NCBI RefSeq assembly: GCF_014650875.1
Contig: NZ_BMVU01000034.1
Span: forward strand, 1-64,000
Source of the DNA: Streptomyces minutiscleroticus
GTDB lineage: Bacteria; Actinomycetota; Actinomycetes; Streptomycetales; Streptomycetaceae
DNA: 64,000 nucleotides
Direction of reading: 5' to 3'
The notes beneath the pieces were generated by a model that worked only from the letters and a program-made list of their open reading frames with translations, did no database searches and was not told where the DNA came from. Position numbers and translations under genes: made by a program. Shown here in pieces: positions 27,767-36,062 of this stretch. Numbering within the stretch: the first letter of the stretch is position 1; every line of letters begins with the position of its first letter.

Positions 27767-28750
27767 ATGGAGCAGAGGCATCTCGGCCGCACCGGCCTGC
27801 GCGTGTCCCGGATCGGACTCGGCACCCTGACGTGGGGCCGGGACACCGGCGAGCACGACGCCGCGGGCCTGTTGAAGGTCTTCTGGGAGGCGGGCGGCAC
27901 CCTGGTCGACACGGCCGACGTGTACGGCGACGGGGAGGCCGAGTATCTGCTCGGGCAGCTGATGGAGCGGCTGGTGCCGCGCCGGGACCTGGTGATCTGC
28001 ACGAAGGCGGGCAGCCTGCCGGACCCGGAGCGGCGCGTCGACGGTTCGCGCGGGCACCTGCTGGCCGCGCTCGACGCCTCGCTCGCCCGCCTCGGCACCG
28101 ACTACGTGGACCTGTGGCAGGTCCACGCCTACGACCCCGGGACACCCCTGGAGGAGACGCTCCAGGCCCTCGACACAGCCGTGAACAGCGGCCGCGTCCG
28201 GTACGCCGGGGTCTCCAACTTCTGCGGCTGGCAGCTCGCCAAGGCGGCGACCTGGCAGCTGGCCGCGCCCGGCACGCGCACCCGGCTGGCCGGCGCGCAG
28301 ATGGAGTACTCGCTGCTGCAGCGCGGCATAGAGCGCGAGGTGCTGCCCGCCGCGATCGACCTCGGGGTCGGGCTGCTGCCCTCCTCCCCCCTGGGCCGGG
28401 GCGTCCTGACCGGCAAGTACCGGCACACCACACCCACCGACTCGCGCGGCGGGTCGGAACACCTGGCGCCGTTCGTCGCGCCGTACCTGGACGACGCGGC
28501 GAGCCGCATCGTCGACGCGGTGGCGACCGCCGCGGACGGGCTCGCGACGACCCCGCTGCACGTGGCGCTGGCCTGGGTGCGCGACCGGCCCGGCGTGGTC
28601 GCGCCCGTGGTCGGCGCGCGCAACGCCACGCAGCTCACGGCCGCTCTGTCAGTGGAGAGCCTTAGTCTTCCTGACGAGATCTGCCGGGCTCTCGACGACG
28701 TGTCGGCGCCCGTGCACCGCTATCCCGACCAGGACTGGAGCACGCTGTGA
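27767..28750 (+). CDS. Aldo/keto reductase
   Basis: A 327-residue NADPH-dependent TIM-barrel reductase. Catalytic tetrad context: Asp and Tyr in TLVDTADVYGDGEAE, Lys in VICTKAG and His in LWQVHAYDP; the cofactor site includes GVSNFCGWQL, SPLGRGVLTGKY and WVRDRPGVVAPVVGAR. The start is ATG 27767 (MEQRHLGRTGLRVS) or ATG 27755; neither has a Shine-Dalgarno, and GTAATG just upstream suggests a leaderless transcript. Its TGA overlaps the GTG of the RecD-like gene (GTGA), so the two are translationally coupled. Confidence 0.92.
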   Translation: MEQRHLGRTGLRVSRIGLGTLTWGRDTGEHDAAGLLKVFWEAGGTLVDTADVYGDGEAEYLLGQLMERLVPRRDLVICTKAGSLPDPERRVDGSRGHLLAALDASLARLGTDYVDLWQVHAYDPGTPLEETLQALDTAVNSGRVRYAGVSNFCGWQLAKAATWQLAAPGTRTRLAGAQMEYSLLQRGIEREVLPAAIDLGVGLLPSSPLGRGVLTGKYRHTTPTDSRGGSEHLAPFVAPYLDDAASRIVDAVATAADGLATTPLHVALAWVRDRPGVVAPVVGARNATQLTAALSVESLSLPDEICRALDDVSAPVHRYPDQDWSTL

Positions 28751-31125
28751 CCACGGACCCCGCTGCCACGGAGGGACCCGAGCCGGAGAGCCCGGGGGCG
28801 GGCCCGGACCCGGTGGCGCCCGCGAACGGCGCGCCGGACGCCGACGCCGGGGACACCGCTCCGGCCGGGGACGGCCCGGCCGCCGGGGACGGCGCCGGGG
28901 ACGAGCCACCGGCGCAGGCGGACGGCGCGGGAGCCGGGACGGCGGACGGCGGTGACGACGGCGACGGCGGGGCCGCGACGGACGGGGCCGCCGGCGAGCA
29001 GGCATCGGAGGCCGCACAGGTCTCGGAGACGCCGGGGACCTCCGAGCTGACCGAGGCCGAGGCGGAGCTGGCGGCACAGCGGGAGTTCCGGGAGCGGATC
29101 GAGCGCCGCAAGGCCGAGAAGAAGGGGCCCGTGGAGAGCGGGACCAAGCTGAGCGGCACGGCCGCCGACCTGCTGGCGGCCGTCCGGGCCGTTGAGGGTG
29201 GCCAGAAGCCCCGGGCCAGCGTCTTCGACGACAGCGCGCCCGAGGCGCGCAGGCCCGTGCCCGAGCCGGTGCGCCGGCCGCAGACCGAGGCGGCGGCCGA
29301 CGCGGCGGGCCGGCCGGCCGCGGCCCCGGAGACCGTCGACGCCGTACGGCGCGTGCTGGCCGCGGGCGGTGCGCCCGAGGCGCTCGCCCCCCAGGCCGCC
29401 GCGGTCCTGGGCGAGGGCGCGCAGGACGCGCTGCGGGAGGACCCCTGGCAGCTGCTGCGGGTCGCCGGGGTCCGCCCCGAGCAGGCGGACGGCTTCGCGC
29501 GGGCGCTGCTGGGCGCGGAGTGCGGGCCCGACGACGAGCGGCGCGGCCGGGCGGTCACCGTCTGGCTGCTGGAGCAGGCGGCCCTCGCCGGACACACGGC
29601 CCTGGAGGCGGCGGCGCTGCGGGCGGCGCTGGCCCAGCGCGCGGTGCCCGACCCGGACGAGGCCGTGCAGAGCGCCGTCGCCGAGGGCGAGGCGCTGGTC
29701 TTCCAGGACGCGCTGGACGAGCCCGGCGCGCCGCGGCCCTCCGAGGCGGAGCAGGAGGAGGGCGAGCAGGAGCGCCCGGTCCGCGTCCTGATCGGTCTGG
29801 AGCGGTACGCGCTCGCGGAGGAGAGCCTGGCCGACGGCCTGGCCCGGCTGGTGAACTCGCAGCACAAGGACGAGGACCGCGGCGCGGACTGGGAGGCGGC
29901 GGCCGACGCCGTCCGGGGTTCCGCCGCCGAGCTGATCCGGACCGCCGCCGGCCACGGCCTGGTGCTCCACACCGGCGGCGAGGCCGCGCGCGCGGAGCCG
30001 GCGGCGCTGGTCGCGGCGGCGCGCTCGCTGGGCCTGCGCGCCTGGGCCGCCACGCACACGGCGGACGGCCGGGACCGCTTCGCGCGGCTGCTGGCGGACG
30101 CCTCACCGGCCGCGGCGGAGTCCGCGGGCGGACCGGACGGGTCCGGCGCGGACGGTCCCGCCTCCGGTGACGCCGTGGCGACCGTCGCCGGACTGCTGTC
30201 CGGGCACGAGGGCCCGGGACGGGACGCCGACGGCGCCCTGGACCTGGACCTGCTGGTCGTCCTGGACGCCCCGCAGCTGGACGTGGAGGCCGCGGCCATG
30301 GTGGTCGAGTCGCTCCCGGACGGGGCCCGGCTGGTGCTGAGCGGGGACCCGGGGGTGCTGTGGTCCGCCGGGCCCGGACGGGTCTTCGCGGACCTGGCCG
30401 CGGCCCGCGTGTGCCCGCAGGTGGCCTCCCGCACCCCGGACCCCGGCCCGATCGGCGAGCTGGTCTCCGGCATCGGCGTCGGCGAGCTGAACCAGGTCGA
30501 CGCCCCCGGCAAGGAGGTGGTGATCGTCCCGGTGCGCGACGCCGGCGAGGCGGTCCACCGCACGGTGCAGCTGGTCGCCGACTCGGTGCCCCGGGCGATC
30601 GGCGTCCCGGCCGAGCAGACGCAGGTGATCACCCCGGGCCACGGCGGCGCGGTGGGCACGCGCGCGCTCAACGCCGCCCTCAAGGAGCGGCTCAACCCCG
30701 GCCCGGGCCGCTTCGGCGGGTTCGACCTCGGGGACCGGGTGGCGTACACCCCGGCACCGGGCCGTACGGCGCCGGGCCGCGTGGTGGGGGCCGACGCCGA
30801 CGGGCTGCACCTGGAGTGCGCGGGCGTCCGCGTCGCCGTGCCGAGGGAGCGGGTGGAGCAGACGGTGCGGCACGGCTGGGCGCTCACCGCGCACCAGGCC
30901 GTCGGCTCGCGCTGGCCGGCCGCGGTCGTGGTGCTGCCCGGCGACGCGGCGCAGGCGCTGAGCCGTCCCTGGGTCTACACGGCCTTCGGCCGCGCCGAGC
31001 GCCATCTGTCGGTGGTCCACGGCGTGGAGCAGGCGCTGCCCCGCGCGGTCGCGGAGGTCTCCGCCAAGCCCCGCACCACCCGCCTGCCCGTCCTGCTCAG
31101 GACGCAGATCCCGGCCGCCGGCTGA
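28747..31125 (+). CDS. RecD2-like protein with a helix-hairpin-helix and degenerate ATPase motifs
   Basis: A 792-residue protein. Residues 1-110 are acidic and disordered. A RecD2-like helix-hairpin-helix lies at about 228-255 (LREDPWQLLRVAGVRPEQAD). The helicase core is recognisable by order: the Walker A position at about 400 reads GLVLHTGGEAARAEP, without the GKT/S needed for ATP; the Walker B position reads LVVLDAPQLD; motif III is LVLSGDPGVLWSAGPGRVF (RecD: VGDADQLPSVGPG); then ITPGHGGAVGTRALNAAL, FDLGDRVAYT and, where RecD has VHKSQGSE, ALTAHQAVGSRWPA. It is therefore a probable non-catalytic DNA-binding relative of RecD2. It starts in a GTGA overlap with the aldo/keto reductase gene, with DnaA boxes upstream of both. 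Confidence 0.8.
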   Translation: MTTDPAATEGPEPESPGAGPDPVAPANGAPDADAGDTAPAGDGPAAGDGAGDEPPAQADGAGAGTADGGDDGDGGAATDGAAGEQASEAAQVSETPGTSELTEAEAELAAQREFRERIERRKAEKKGPVESGTKLSGTAADLLAAVRAVEGGQKPRASVFDDSAPEARRPVPEPVRRPQTEAAADAAGRPAAAPETVDAVRRVLAAGGAPEALAPQAAAVLGEGAQDALREDPWQLLRVAGVRPEQADGFARALLGAECGPDDERRGRAVTVWLLEQAALAGHTALEAAALRAALAQRAVPDPDEAVQSAVAEGEALVFQDALDEPGAPRPSEAEQEEGEQERPVRVLIGLERYALAEESLADGLARLVNSQHKDEDRGADWEAAADAVRGSAAELIRTAAGHGLVLHTGGEAARAEPAALVAAARSLGLRAWAATHTADGRDRFARLLADASPAAAESAGGPDGSGADGPASGDAVATVAGLLSGHEGPGRDADGALDLDLLVVLDAPQLDVEAAAMVVESLPDGARLVLSGDPGVLWSAGPGRVFADLAAARVCPQVASRTPDPGPIGELVSGIGVGELNQVDAPGKEVVIVPVRDAGEAVHRTVQLVADSVPRAIGVPAEQTQVITPGHGGAVGTRALNAALKERLNPGPGRFGGFDLGDRVAYTPAPGRTAPGRVVGADADGLHLECAGVRVAVPRERVEQTVRHGWALTAHQAVGSRWPAAVVVLPGDAAQALSRPWVYTAFGRAERHLSVVHGVEQALPRAVAEVSAKPRTTRLPVLLRTQIPAAG

Positions 31126-31444
31126 GCTGCTCGGCCACCGGGCCACGCGAAGGCGGCGCCCGCCCCGGCCGGCCTGACGGGTGCCGCCCGGCCCGCGGCG
31201 GGGCGGACGCCGCGGGCGGCTCCGCGCGGGCGACGCGCGAGGCCCTCAGGGCGGCACGAGGTGTCCGGGACACACGGGTGTGCGGGGACGCACGGCCGTC
31301 CGTACGCCGTGCGGCCGTCCGTACGACGCGGTCGTGCACACGTACGCCGAAGGGCCCCTGCCCGGGGCCGTCCCTCAGTGGGGCCGGCAGCCGGGCGGGG
31401 CCCTTCTCCTGTCCTGTCGAGGCCGCGCGTCGCGCGGTGCCGCC
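31126..31444. other. Gene-free region with a strong hairpin and short direct repeats
   Basis: No gene seen. GCGGCCGTCCGTACG-like units repeat near 31303-31325. A terminator-like hairpin has arms GAAGGGCCCC (31349-31358) and GGGGCCCTTC (31397-31406) and would serve both convergent genes. Confidence 0.6.
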
Positions 31445-32146
31445 TCAGCGGCGGTCCGCGTCCAGCGGCTCCAGGTCCTCGTCCTCGTCCAGTTCCTCCT
31501 CCAGGTCCGGGACGAGGTCCTCCTCGATGTCGTCGTCCGCGTCGTCGTCGAAGACCGCGCTGACGTCGAAGCGGCACACGACCCGCTGCGGGTCCGCCTG
31601 CTCGAAGGGGGCCTCCAGCCACTCCCCCGGCTCGGCCGGCTCGTCGGCGGCGGTCACCCACAGCGTGGAGTCGCCCTCCTCCAGACCGAACTCCTTGTGC
31701 CGGGAGGCGATCTCGTCCGGTTCGAACTCCCCGAACAGCACGCCCAGCGCCCCGTGCACGGTGGCGGCGCCCGTGTCCGGGTCCGCGGCGTCCTCCCCCT
31801 CCACGGCCGCCACCCGCTGGGCCTGCGCCAGCAGCCGCTGCGGCTCCACCACGGCGTAGTCCCGGCGGATCAGCACGCTCAGCGCGTTCGGCTCCTCGGG
31901 TCCCGTGTACGGCGGCATGTCCTCGGCGCCGGGGATCTCGAAGGGCGTGACCTCGTCGTAGCGGTCGTACAGGAGCTCGTCGTACTCCTCGGCGGCCGCG
32001 GCCAGCTCGTTGAACGCCTCGTAGACGGCCGGGTCGTCCTCGCCCGACCTGCGCTCGACCGCCGCCAAGTGACGGTCGAGCGCAGCCTTGACCGCCTCGG
32101 CGGCGGCGCGTACCTCGGCAGCGGTGGGCTGCGCAGCATCAGACAT
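31445..32146 (-). CDS. Conserved hypothetical acidic protein
   Basis: A 233-residue acidic protein with no family I can name. The first 60 residues are helical (AAAEAVKAALDRHLAAVE and AFNELAAAAEEYDELLYDRYD). The centre has the hydrophobic strands ALSVLIRRDYAVVEP and TLWVTAADEP. The last 30 residues are almost only Asp and Glu (the region VFDDDADDDIEEDLVP onward). No signal or membrane segment. ATG 32146 has no Shine-Dalgarno and is divided from the DUF5703 gene by only 47 bases, so both transcripts are probably leaderless from a shared promoter region. Confidence 0.75.
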   Translation of the reverse strand: MSDAAQPTAAEVRAAAEAVKAALDRHLAAVERRSGEDDPAVYEAFNELAAAAEEYDELLYDRYDEVTPFEIPGAEDMPPYTGPEEPNALSVLIRRDYAVVEPQRLLAQAQRVAAVEGEDAADPDTGAATVHGALGVLFGEFEPDEIASRHKEFGLEEGDSTLWVTAADEPAEPGEWLEAPFEQADPQRVVCRFDVSAVFDDDADDDIEEDLVPDLEEELDEDEDLEPLDADRR

Positions 32147-32193
32147 AGTGCAGACGCTATCCGTACCGGCCCCGTGCCCGCACAATAGATGCG
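32147..32193. promoter_or_regulatory. 47-bp divergent promoter region
   Basis: Both flanking starts lack a Shine-Dalgarno. CACAAT at 32178-32183 may be the rightward minus-10, and GATAGC-like bases near 32160 the leftward one. Face-to-face promoters this close must compete or be co-regulated. Confidence 0.45.
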
Positions 32194-32382
32194 ATGCCGG
32201 AATACGAATTTGTCGACGTGTACGTACCGCGCGGGGTCTCCCGCAAGGAGACGACACGTCTGCTGACAGACCACGCCGAATACGGACACTGGGAGCTGGA
32301 CCGCCTCAGCCTGCGCCCCGACGGCAGCCGCAAGGTGCGGCTGCGCCGGCGGATCATCCGCCAGCTGCGCGCGACATGGTGA
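32194..32382 (+). CDS. DUF5703 family small basic protein
   Basis: A 62-residue protein (MPEYEFVDVYVPRGVS start, ending RRRIIRQLRATW), a conserved Streptomyces family without known function. The first half is acidic to neutral with a predicted strand; the C-terminal quarter is strongly basic and could bind nucleic acid. It is very likely translated from a leaderless message. A strong terminator follows. Confidence 0.85.
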   Translation: MPEYEFVDVYVPRGVSRKETTRLLTDHAEYGHWELDRLSLRPDGSRKVRLRRRIIRQLRATW

Positions 32383-32396
32383 GGAAAGGCGGCCGA

Positions 32397-32434
32397 AACG
32401 GATCGGGTCCCGCGCGTGCGGGACCCGATCCGTT
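32397..32434. terminator. Terminator between DUF5703 and chpC
   Basis: Perfect 17-bp arms AACGGATCGGGTCCCGC (32397-32413) and GCGGGACCCGATCCGTT (32418-32434), loop GCGT. Serves the convergent genes. Confidence 0.9.
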
Positions 32435-32482
32435 GCAGGTGGTACGGGGTGCTTGGCCCCGCTGTGTGACCGAATGTCCCCT

Positions 32483-33325
32483 CTATGCCGCCGAGCGTGC
32501 CTTGCGGTAGAGCAAAGCACCCGCCAGCAGGGCGCCCGCGCCGACGGGCAGGACCATGCCGACCGGCAGGTCGCTGCCGGTGGAGGCGAGCTGGGAGCTG
32601 CCCCTCGGCTGTGTGACGGCCTGGGCGTCCACCTCGTTCGGCTCGGAGGCGCCCGGGTGGGAGCCGCCCGGGGACGAGGGCTCCTCCGGCGTACCGGGCT
32701 GCTCGGGCGTACCGGGCTGCTCGGGCGTGCCCGGCTGCCCGGGGGTGTCGTGGTCGCCCGAAGGGGGCGTGTCGCCGTCGCCGGGAGGCGGTGTGTCGTC
32801 GCCGGACGGCGGGGTGTCGTCGTCACCCGGGGGCGGTGTGTCGTCGCCCGGAGGGGGCGTGTCGTCGCCGCCGGGGGGCGTCTCGTGGCCGCCGCCGCCG
32901 CTGTTCCCGCAGTCGTTGCCGGTGACCGCGTTGCCGAGGCCGCCGACGGTGACGGTGTTGCCGCAGACGTTGACCGGCACGTCGACGGGGACCTCGACGT
33001 GGTTGCCGGAGCCGACGCCGGGCGAGTCGCTCGTGTGGCCGGCGGCCTGCGAGCCGCCGCCGGAGGAGCCGTGGGAGCCGCCCCCCTCGTCGGCGCAGCT
33101 GTTGCCGGACGCCGGGTTGAGCAGACCGATCACGTTCACGGTGTTGCCGCAGACGTTGACCGGGACGTGCACCGGGACCTGCACCGTGTTGCCGGACAGC
33201 ACACCCGGGGAGTTCGAACCGGACCCGCTCGCTCCTGCGTCGGCGTGCGCGTAGCCGCTGGCGGCCGCCAGCACACCCGTCGCGGCCGCCACCGTCATCA
33301 GGCCCTTGCGAGTGACCTGTCGCAT
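32483..33325 (-). CDS. chpC: Long chaplin, sortase-anchored
   Basis: A 280-residue cell-surface protein. A Sec signal (MRQVTRKGLMTVAAATGVLA, cut after AHA) is followed by two chaplin domains, each with a Cys pair: NVCGNTVNVIGLLNPASGNSC and NVCGNTVTVGGLGNAVTGNDC regions. A Gly/Pro/Asp linker of repeated GDDTPPP and PGTPEQ units spans about residues 140-235. The C-terminus has a class E sortase signal LASTG, a hydrophobic helix and a basic tail RKARSAA. Long chaplins are linked to peptidoglycan and help amyloid fibrils coat aerial hyphae. Position next to chpH matches chpC (SCO1674) of S. coelicolor. ATG 33325 follows AGGGA. Confidence 0.95.
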   Translation of the reverse strand: MRQVTRKGLMTVAAATGVLAAASGYAHADAGASGSGSNSPGVLSGNTVQVPVHVPVNVCGNTVNVIGLLNPASGNSCADEGGGSHGSSGGGSQAAGHTSDSPGVGSGNHVEVPVDVPVNVCGNTVTVGGLGNAVTGNDCGNSGGGGHETPPGGDDTPPPGDDTPPPGDDDTPPSGDDTPPPGDGDTPPSGDHDTPGQPGTPEQPGTPEQPGTPEEPSSPGGSHPGASEPNEVDAQAVTQPRGSSQLASTGSDLPVGMVLPVGAGALLAGALLYRKARSAA

Positions 33326-33393
33326 AGTCTTCCCTGCCTCGGTACTTCAGAGATCCGCACGTGCCGTGTGCGCGTGCGCGGTATGCCCGACGA

Positions 33394-33422
33394 CCCCGGA
33401 GCATGTGGGAGGTGCTCCGGGG
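33394..33422 (-). terminator. chpH terminator
   Basis: Perfect 10-bp arms CCCCGGAGCA (33394-33403) and TGCTCCGGGG (33413-33422) between chpH and chpC. This suggests the two are mainly separate transcripts; the chpC promoter must lie in 33326-33393. Confidence 0.75.
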
Positions 33423-33459
33423 CCGCGGACTCAGACCCTCACGTGAGTGGGGCGCGACG

Positions 33460-33693
33460 TCACACGTTGGTGCAGGTGTTGCCGAAGGCGGGGTTCAGCA
33501 GCCCGATCACGGAGACCGTGTTGCCGCAGACGTTCACCGGGACGTGGATCGGGGCCTGGATGACGTTGCCGGAAAGGACGCCGGGAGAGTGCACGGCGGC
33601 GCCCTGCGCTCCCGAGTCGGCGGCGGCCACACCCGCGCCCGCCAGAACCAGCCCACCGGTGGCAGCCGCAGCAGCGACGACCTTCTTGATCAT
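33460..33693 (-). CDS. chpH: Short chaplin
   Basis: A 77-residue secreted amyloid-forming protein. The signal (MIKKVVAAAAATGGLVLAG, cut after VAAA) leaves a mature chaplin of about 52 residues with HSPGVLSGNVIQAPIHVPVN and the Cys pair in NVCGNTVSVIGLLNPAFGNTC. Short chaplins lower surface tension and coat aerial hyphae and spores together with rodlins. ATG 33693 has the strong AGGAGGAATA leader, expected for a highly expressed gene. Its promoter fits sigma-BldN. Orthologue of SCO1675 by position. Confidence 0.96.
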   Translation of the reverse strand: MIKKVVAAAAATGGLVLAGAGVAAADSGAQGAAVHSPGVLSGNVIQAPIHVPVNVCGNTVSVIGLLNPAFGNTCTNV

Positions 33694-33742
33694 TATTCCT
33701 CCTCATAGGGACCGCGACCCCCAACCGCGGATCGCACTACCT

Positions 33743-33770
33743 GTAACGAGGAAGGAGTAATGGAGCTACG
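33743..33770 (-). promoter_or_regulatory. Sigma-BldN-type promoter of chpH
   Basis: On the minus strand CGTAGC (33770-33765) and CGTTAC (33748-33743) are separated by exactly 16 bases, agreeing with the sigma-BldN pattern CGTAAC-N16-CGTT as I recall it. The predicted leader is about 45 bases and ends in the strong chpH ribosome site. Confidence 0.65.
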
Positions 33771-33870
33771 AGCTTATCGTCGGATTCACTCTTCCCGGTG
33801 GACTTCGTACGCCTTGCCGATTACCTGAAGTTCCTTGTTCCGCGGCCGGGTGGGCCAGGAGGCCGGGTGC

Positions 33871-35196
33871 TCAGGAGGCGTCGATGAAGCGGTCGAGGAC
33901 CCGGACGCCGAACTTCAGGCCGTCGACCGGGACGCGCTCGTCGACACCGTGGAACATGCCCGCGAAGTCCAGCTCCGGCGGCAGCTTCAGCGGCGCGAAG
34001 CCGAAGCAGCGGATGCCGAGGTCGTCGAAGGACTTGGCGTCGGTGCCGGCCGAGAGCATGTAGGGCACGGCGCGCGCGATCGGGTCCTCGGCGGACAGCG
34101 CGGTCTGCATCGCGTCGACCAGGGCGCCGTCGAAGGTGGTCTCCAGCGCCTTGTCGGCGTGCACGTCCTCGCGCTTCACCCGGGGGCCGAGGATGCGGTC
34201 CAGGTCGGCGAGGAACTCCTCCTCGTACCCCGGCAGGTAGCGGCCGTCGACGTGGGCGGTGGCCTGCCCGGGGATGACGTTGACCTTGTAGCCGGCGCCG
34301 AGCTGGGTGGGGTTGGCGGTGTTCTGCAGGGACGCCCCGATGAGCTTGGCGATGCCGCCGAGTTTGGCGAGCGTCCCGTCCATGTCCTCCGGGTCGAGCT
34401 CGGTGCCGAGGGCGTCGCCGAGCTCGTCGAGGAAGTGGCGCAGGGTCTTGGTCACGCGGACCGGGAACTTGTGCCGGCCCAGGCGGCCGACGGCCTCCGA
34501 CAGCTCGGTGATGGCGTTGTCCCGGTGGATCATCGAACCGTGCCCGGCGGTGCCGTCCACGGTCAGCTTCATCCAGTGCATGCCCTTCTGCGCGGTCTCG
34601 ACGAGGTACAGCCGCAGCTTCTCGTTGACCGTGAAGGAGAACCCGCCGACCTCGCCGATCGCCTCGGTGACGCCCTCGAACAGGTCCGGGTGGTTGTCGA
34701 CGAGGTGGCGGGCGCCCCAGGTACCGCCGGCCTCCTCGTCGGCGAGGAAGGCGAGGACGATGTCGCGCGGCGGCTTGCGGCCGCTGCGCAGCCGGTCGCG
34801 CACGACCGCCAGGGTCATCGCGTCCATGTCCTTCATGTCGACGGCGCCGCGGCCCCAGACGCAGCCGTCCGCGACCTCCCCGGAGAAGGGGTGGTGGGTC
34901 CAGTCCTGGGCGTTGGCCGGGACGACGTCGGTGTGGCCGTGGATGAGGAGGCCGGGCCGCGAGCGGTCCTCGCCCTCGACCCGGGCGACCACGGAGGCGC
35001 GCCCCTTGTGCGATTCGAAGATCTGCGGTTCGAGCCCCACCTCGGCGAGCTTCTCGGCGACGTACTCGGCGGCCTTGCGCTCGCCCGGCCCGGAGTGGTC
35101 GCCGTAGTTGCTGGTGTCGATCCGGATCAGCTCGCGGCAGAGGTCGACGACCTCGTCCTCACCGGTGACGCCCCTGGTCGTGTCCGACTCGCTCAC
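33871..35196 (-). CDS. M20-family metallopeptidase (ArgE/DapE/CPG2 type)
   Basis: A 441-residue cytosolic peptidase or deacylase with two zinc ions. Ligand motifs: LLIHGHTDVVPAN (His and following Asp), GRGAVDMKDMDAMTL (bridging Asp), LADEEAGGTWGARH (catalytic Glu and ligand Glu) and the late His in FHGVDERVP. The lid domain follows SFTVNEKLRLYLVE. GTG 35196 has GGAGGAAGCAGC; an ATG seven codons earlier has no such site. It runs toward chpH but is separated from it by the chpH promoter. The specific substrate is unknown. Confidence 0.9.
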   Translation of the reverse strand: MSESDTTRGVTGEDEVVDLCRELIRIDTSNYGDHSGPGERKAAEYVAEKLAEVGLEPQIFESHKGRASVVARVEGEDRSRPGLLIHGHTDVVPANAQDWTHHPFSGEVADGCVWGRGAVDMKDMDAMTLAVVRDRLRSGRKPPRDIVLAFLADEEAGGTWGARHLVDNHPDLFEGVTEAIGEVGGFSFTVNEKLRLYLVETAQKGMHWMKLTVDGTAGHGSMIHRDNAITELSEAVGRLGRHKFPVRVTKTLRHFLDELGDALGTELDPEDMDGTLAKLGGIAKLIGASLQNTANPTQLGAGYKVNVIPGQATAHVDGRYLPGYEEEFLADLDRILGPRVKREDVHADKALETTFDGALVDAMQTALSAEDPIARAVPYMLSAGTDAKSFDDLGIRCFGFAPLKLPPELDFAGMFHGVDERVPVDGLKFGVRVLDRFIDAS

Positions 35197-35381
35197 GCTG
35201 CTTCCTCCCGCGCTCACTGCTGGTGGTCCCCCTCATCCTCCCTCTCCGGCTCCGCGGGCCCAAGGCCGGGCCCGGCCCGTCACACGCGGTTCACACCCGG
35301 CGGCCCGTGATCGGGGGACTCCGAAAGCCTGGTAATGTTTCCTCTGTCGCCGCGGGGGAAACCCCGCACGGCGAACACCTT

Positions 35382-35466
35382 GTCCGGGTGGCGGAATGGC
35401 AGACGCGCTAGCTTGAGGTGCTAGTGCCCTTTATCGGGCGTGGGGGTTCAAGTCCCCCCTCGGACA
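35382..35466 (+). tRNA. tRNA-Leu (anticodon GAG)
   Basis: 85 bases. Acceptor GTCCGGG pairs with CTCGGAC (one G-U) plus discriminator A; the anticodon stem CTAGC/GCTAG holds loop TTGAGGT, so the anticodon is GAG, reading CUC and CUU; a long variable arm GTGCCCTTTATCGGGCGT is typical of class II tRNA; the T arm is GGGGG-TTCAAGT-CCCCC. CCA is not encoded. A TAATGT minus-10-like box lies near 35332. Confidence 0.96.
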
Positions 35467-35471
35467 CAGAG

Positions 35472-35511
35472 CGGAGGAGGGCCGCGACCACGAGGTCGCG
35501 GCCCTCCTCCG
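35472..35511 (+). terminator. tRNA-Leu terminator
   Basis: Perfect 18-bp arms (35472-35489 and 35494-35511) with loop ACGA, six bases after the tRNA. Confidence 0.9.
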
Positions 35512-35594
35512 TGTCGTACGGCGGCCGGACGCGCGGCTTGCCTCCGGGCGGGGCGGGACGCCCCTCCCCCGGGCCGACCGGCACAATGGCGGGC

Positions 35595-36020
35595 ATGTCC
35601 CGACGCAGCTCCCGCCCGGCCCGACGGCCCGCGCGCACCGCCACTCCGCCGTCCTCCCGCGCCTGCCCCTGCGGCTCGGGCGGGACGTACGCGCAGTGCT
35701 GCGGCCGGTTCCACCGGGGCGAGGCCGCCGCGCCCACCGCCGAGGCGCTGATGCGGTCGCGGTACAGCGCCTTCGCCGAGCGGGACGAGGCGTACCTGCT
35801 GCGGACCTGGCACCCGCGGACGCGGCCGCCGCGGGTGGAGTTCGAGCCGGGCCTGCGGTGGACCGGCCTGGAGATCCTCGCCACGAGCGGCGGCACGGCC
35901 TTCCACACCACCGGCACCGTCACCTTCCGCGCCGGCCACGCCGGGGGCGAGCTGCGCGAGCACAGCCGCTTCGAGCGGGTCGGCGGGGCGTGGGTGTACG
36001 TGGACGGGGACGTCGGGTAG
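35595..36020 (+). CDS. YchJ/UPF0225 family protein with a SEC-C-like zinc motif
   Basis: A 141-residue protein. A basic start (MSRRSSRPARRPARTATPP) leads into the metal motif CPCGSGGTYAQCCGRFHRGE, then EALMRSRYSAFAERDEAYLLRTWHP, the family core, and a small NTF2-like barrel ending GGAWVYVDGDVG. Family members are widespread; SEC-C-type motifs bind zinc. Function unknown. ATG 35595 is preferred to ATG 35586, three codons upstream; neither has a strong ribosome site. It converges on gntR. Confidence 0.85.
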   Translation: MSRRSSRPARRPARTATPPSSRACPCGSGGTYAQCCGRFHRGEAAAPTAEALMRSRYSAFAERDEAYLLRTWHPRTRPPRVEFEPGLRWTGLEILATSGGTAFHTTGTVTFRAGHAGGELREHSRFERVGGAWVYVDGDVG

Positions 36021-36038
36021 CTCCGGGCGGTCCCCGTA

Positions 36039-36057
36039 CCGGCCGCCCGGCGGCCGG
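36039..36057. terminator. Compact palindrome between the YchJ-like gene and gntR
   Basis: Arms CCGGCCGCC (36039-36047) and GGCGGCCGG (36049-36057) in the 42-base convergent gap. Confidence 0.45.
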
Positions 36058-36062
36058 GTCGC

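Noticed and set aside
32620..32900. Repeats in the chpC linker as a CRISPR or mobile element
   Set aside because: They are in-frame coding repeats (GDDTPPP, PGTPEQ) of a cell-wall linker, with no spacer structure.
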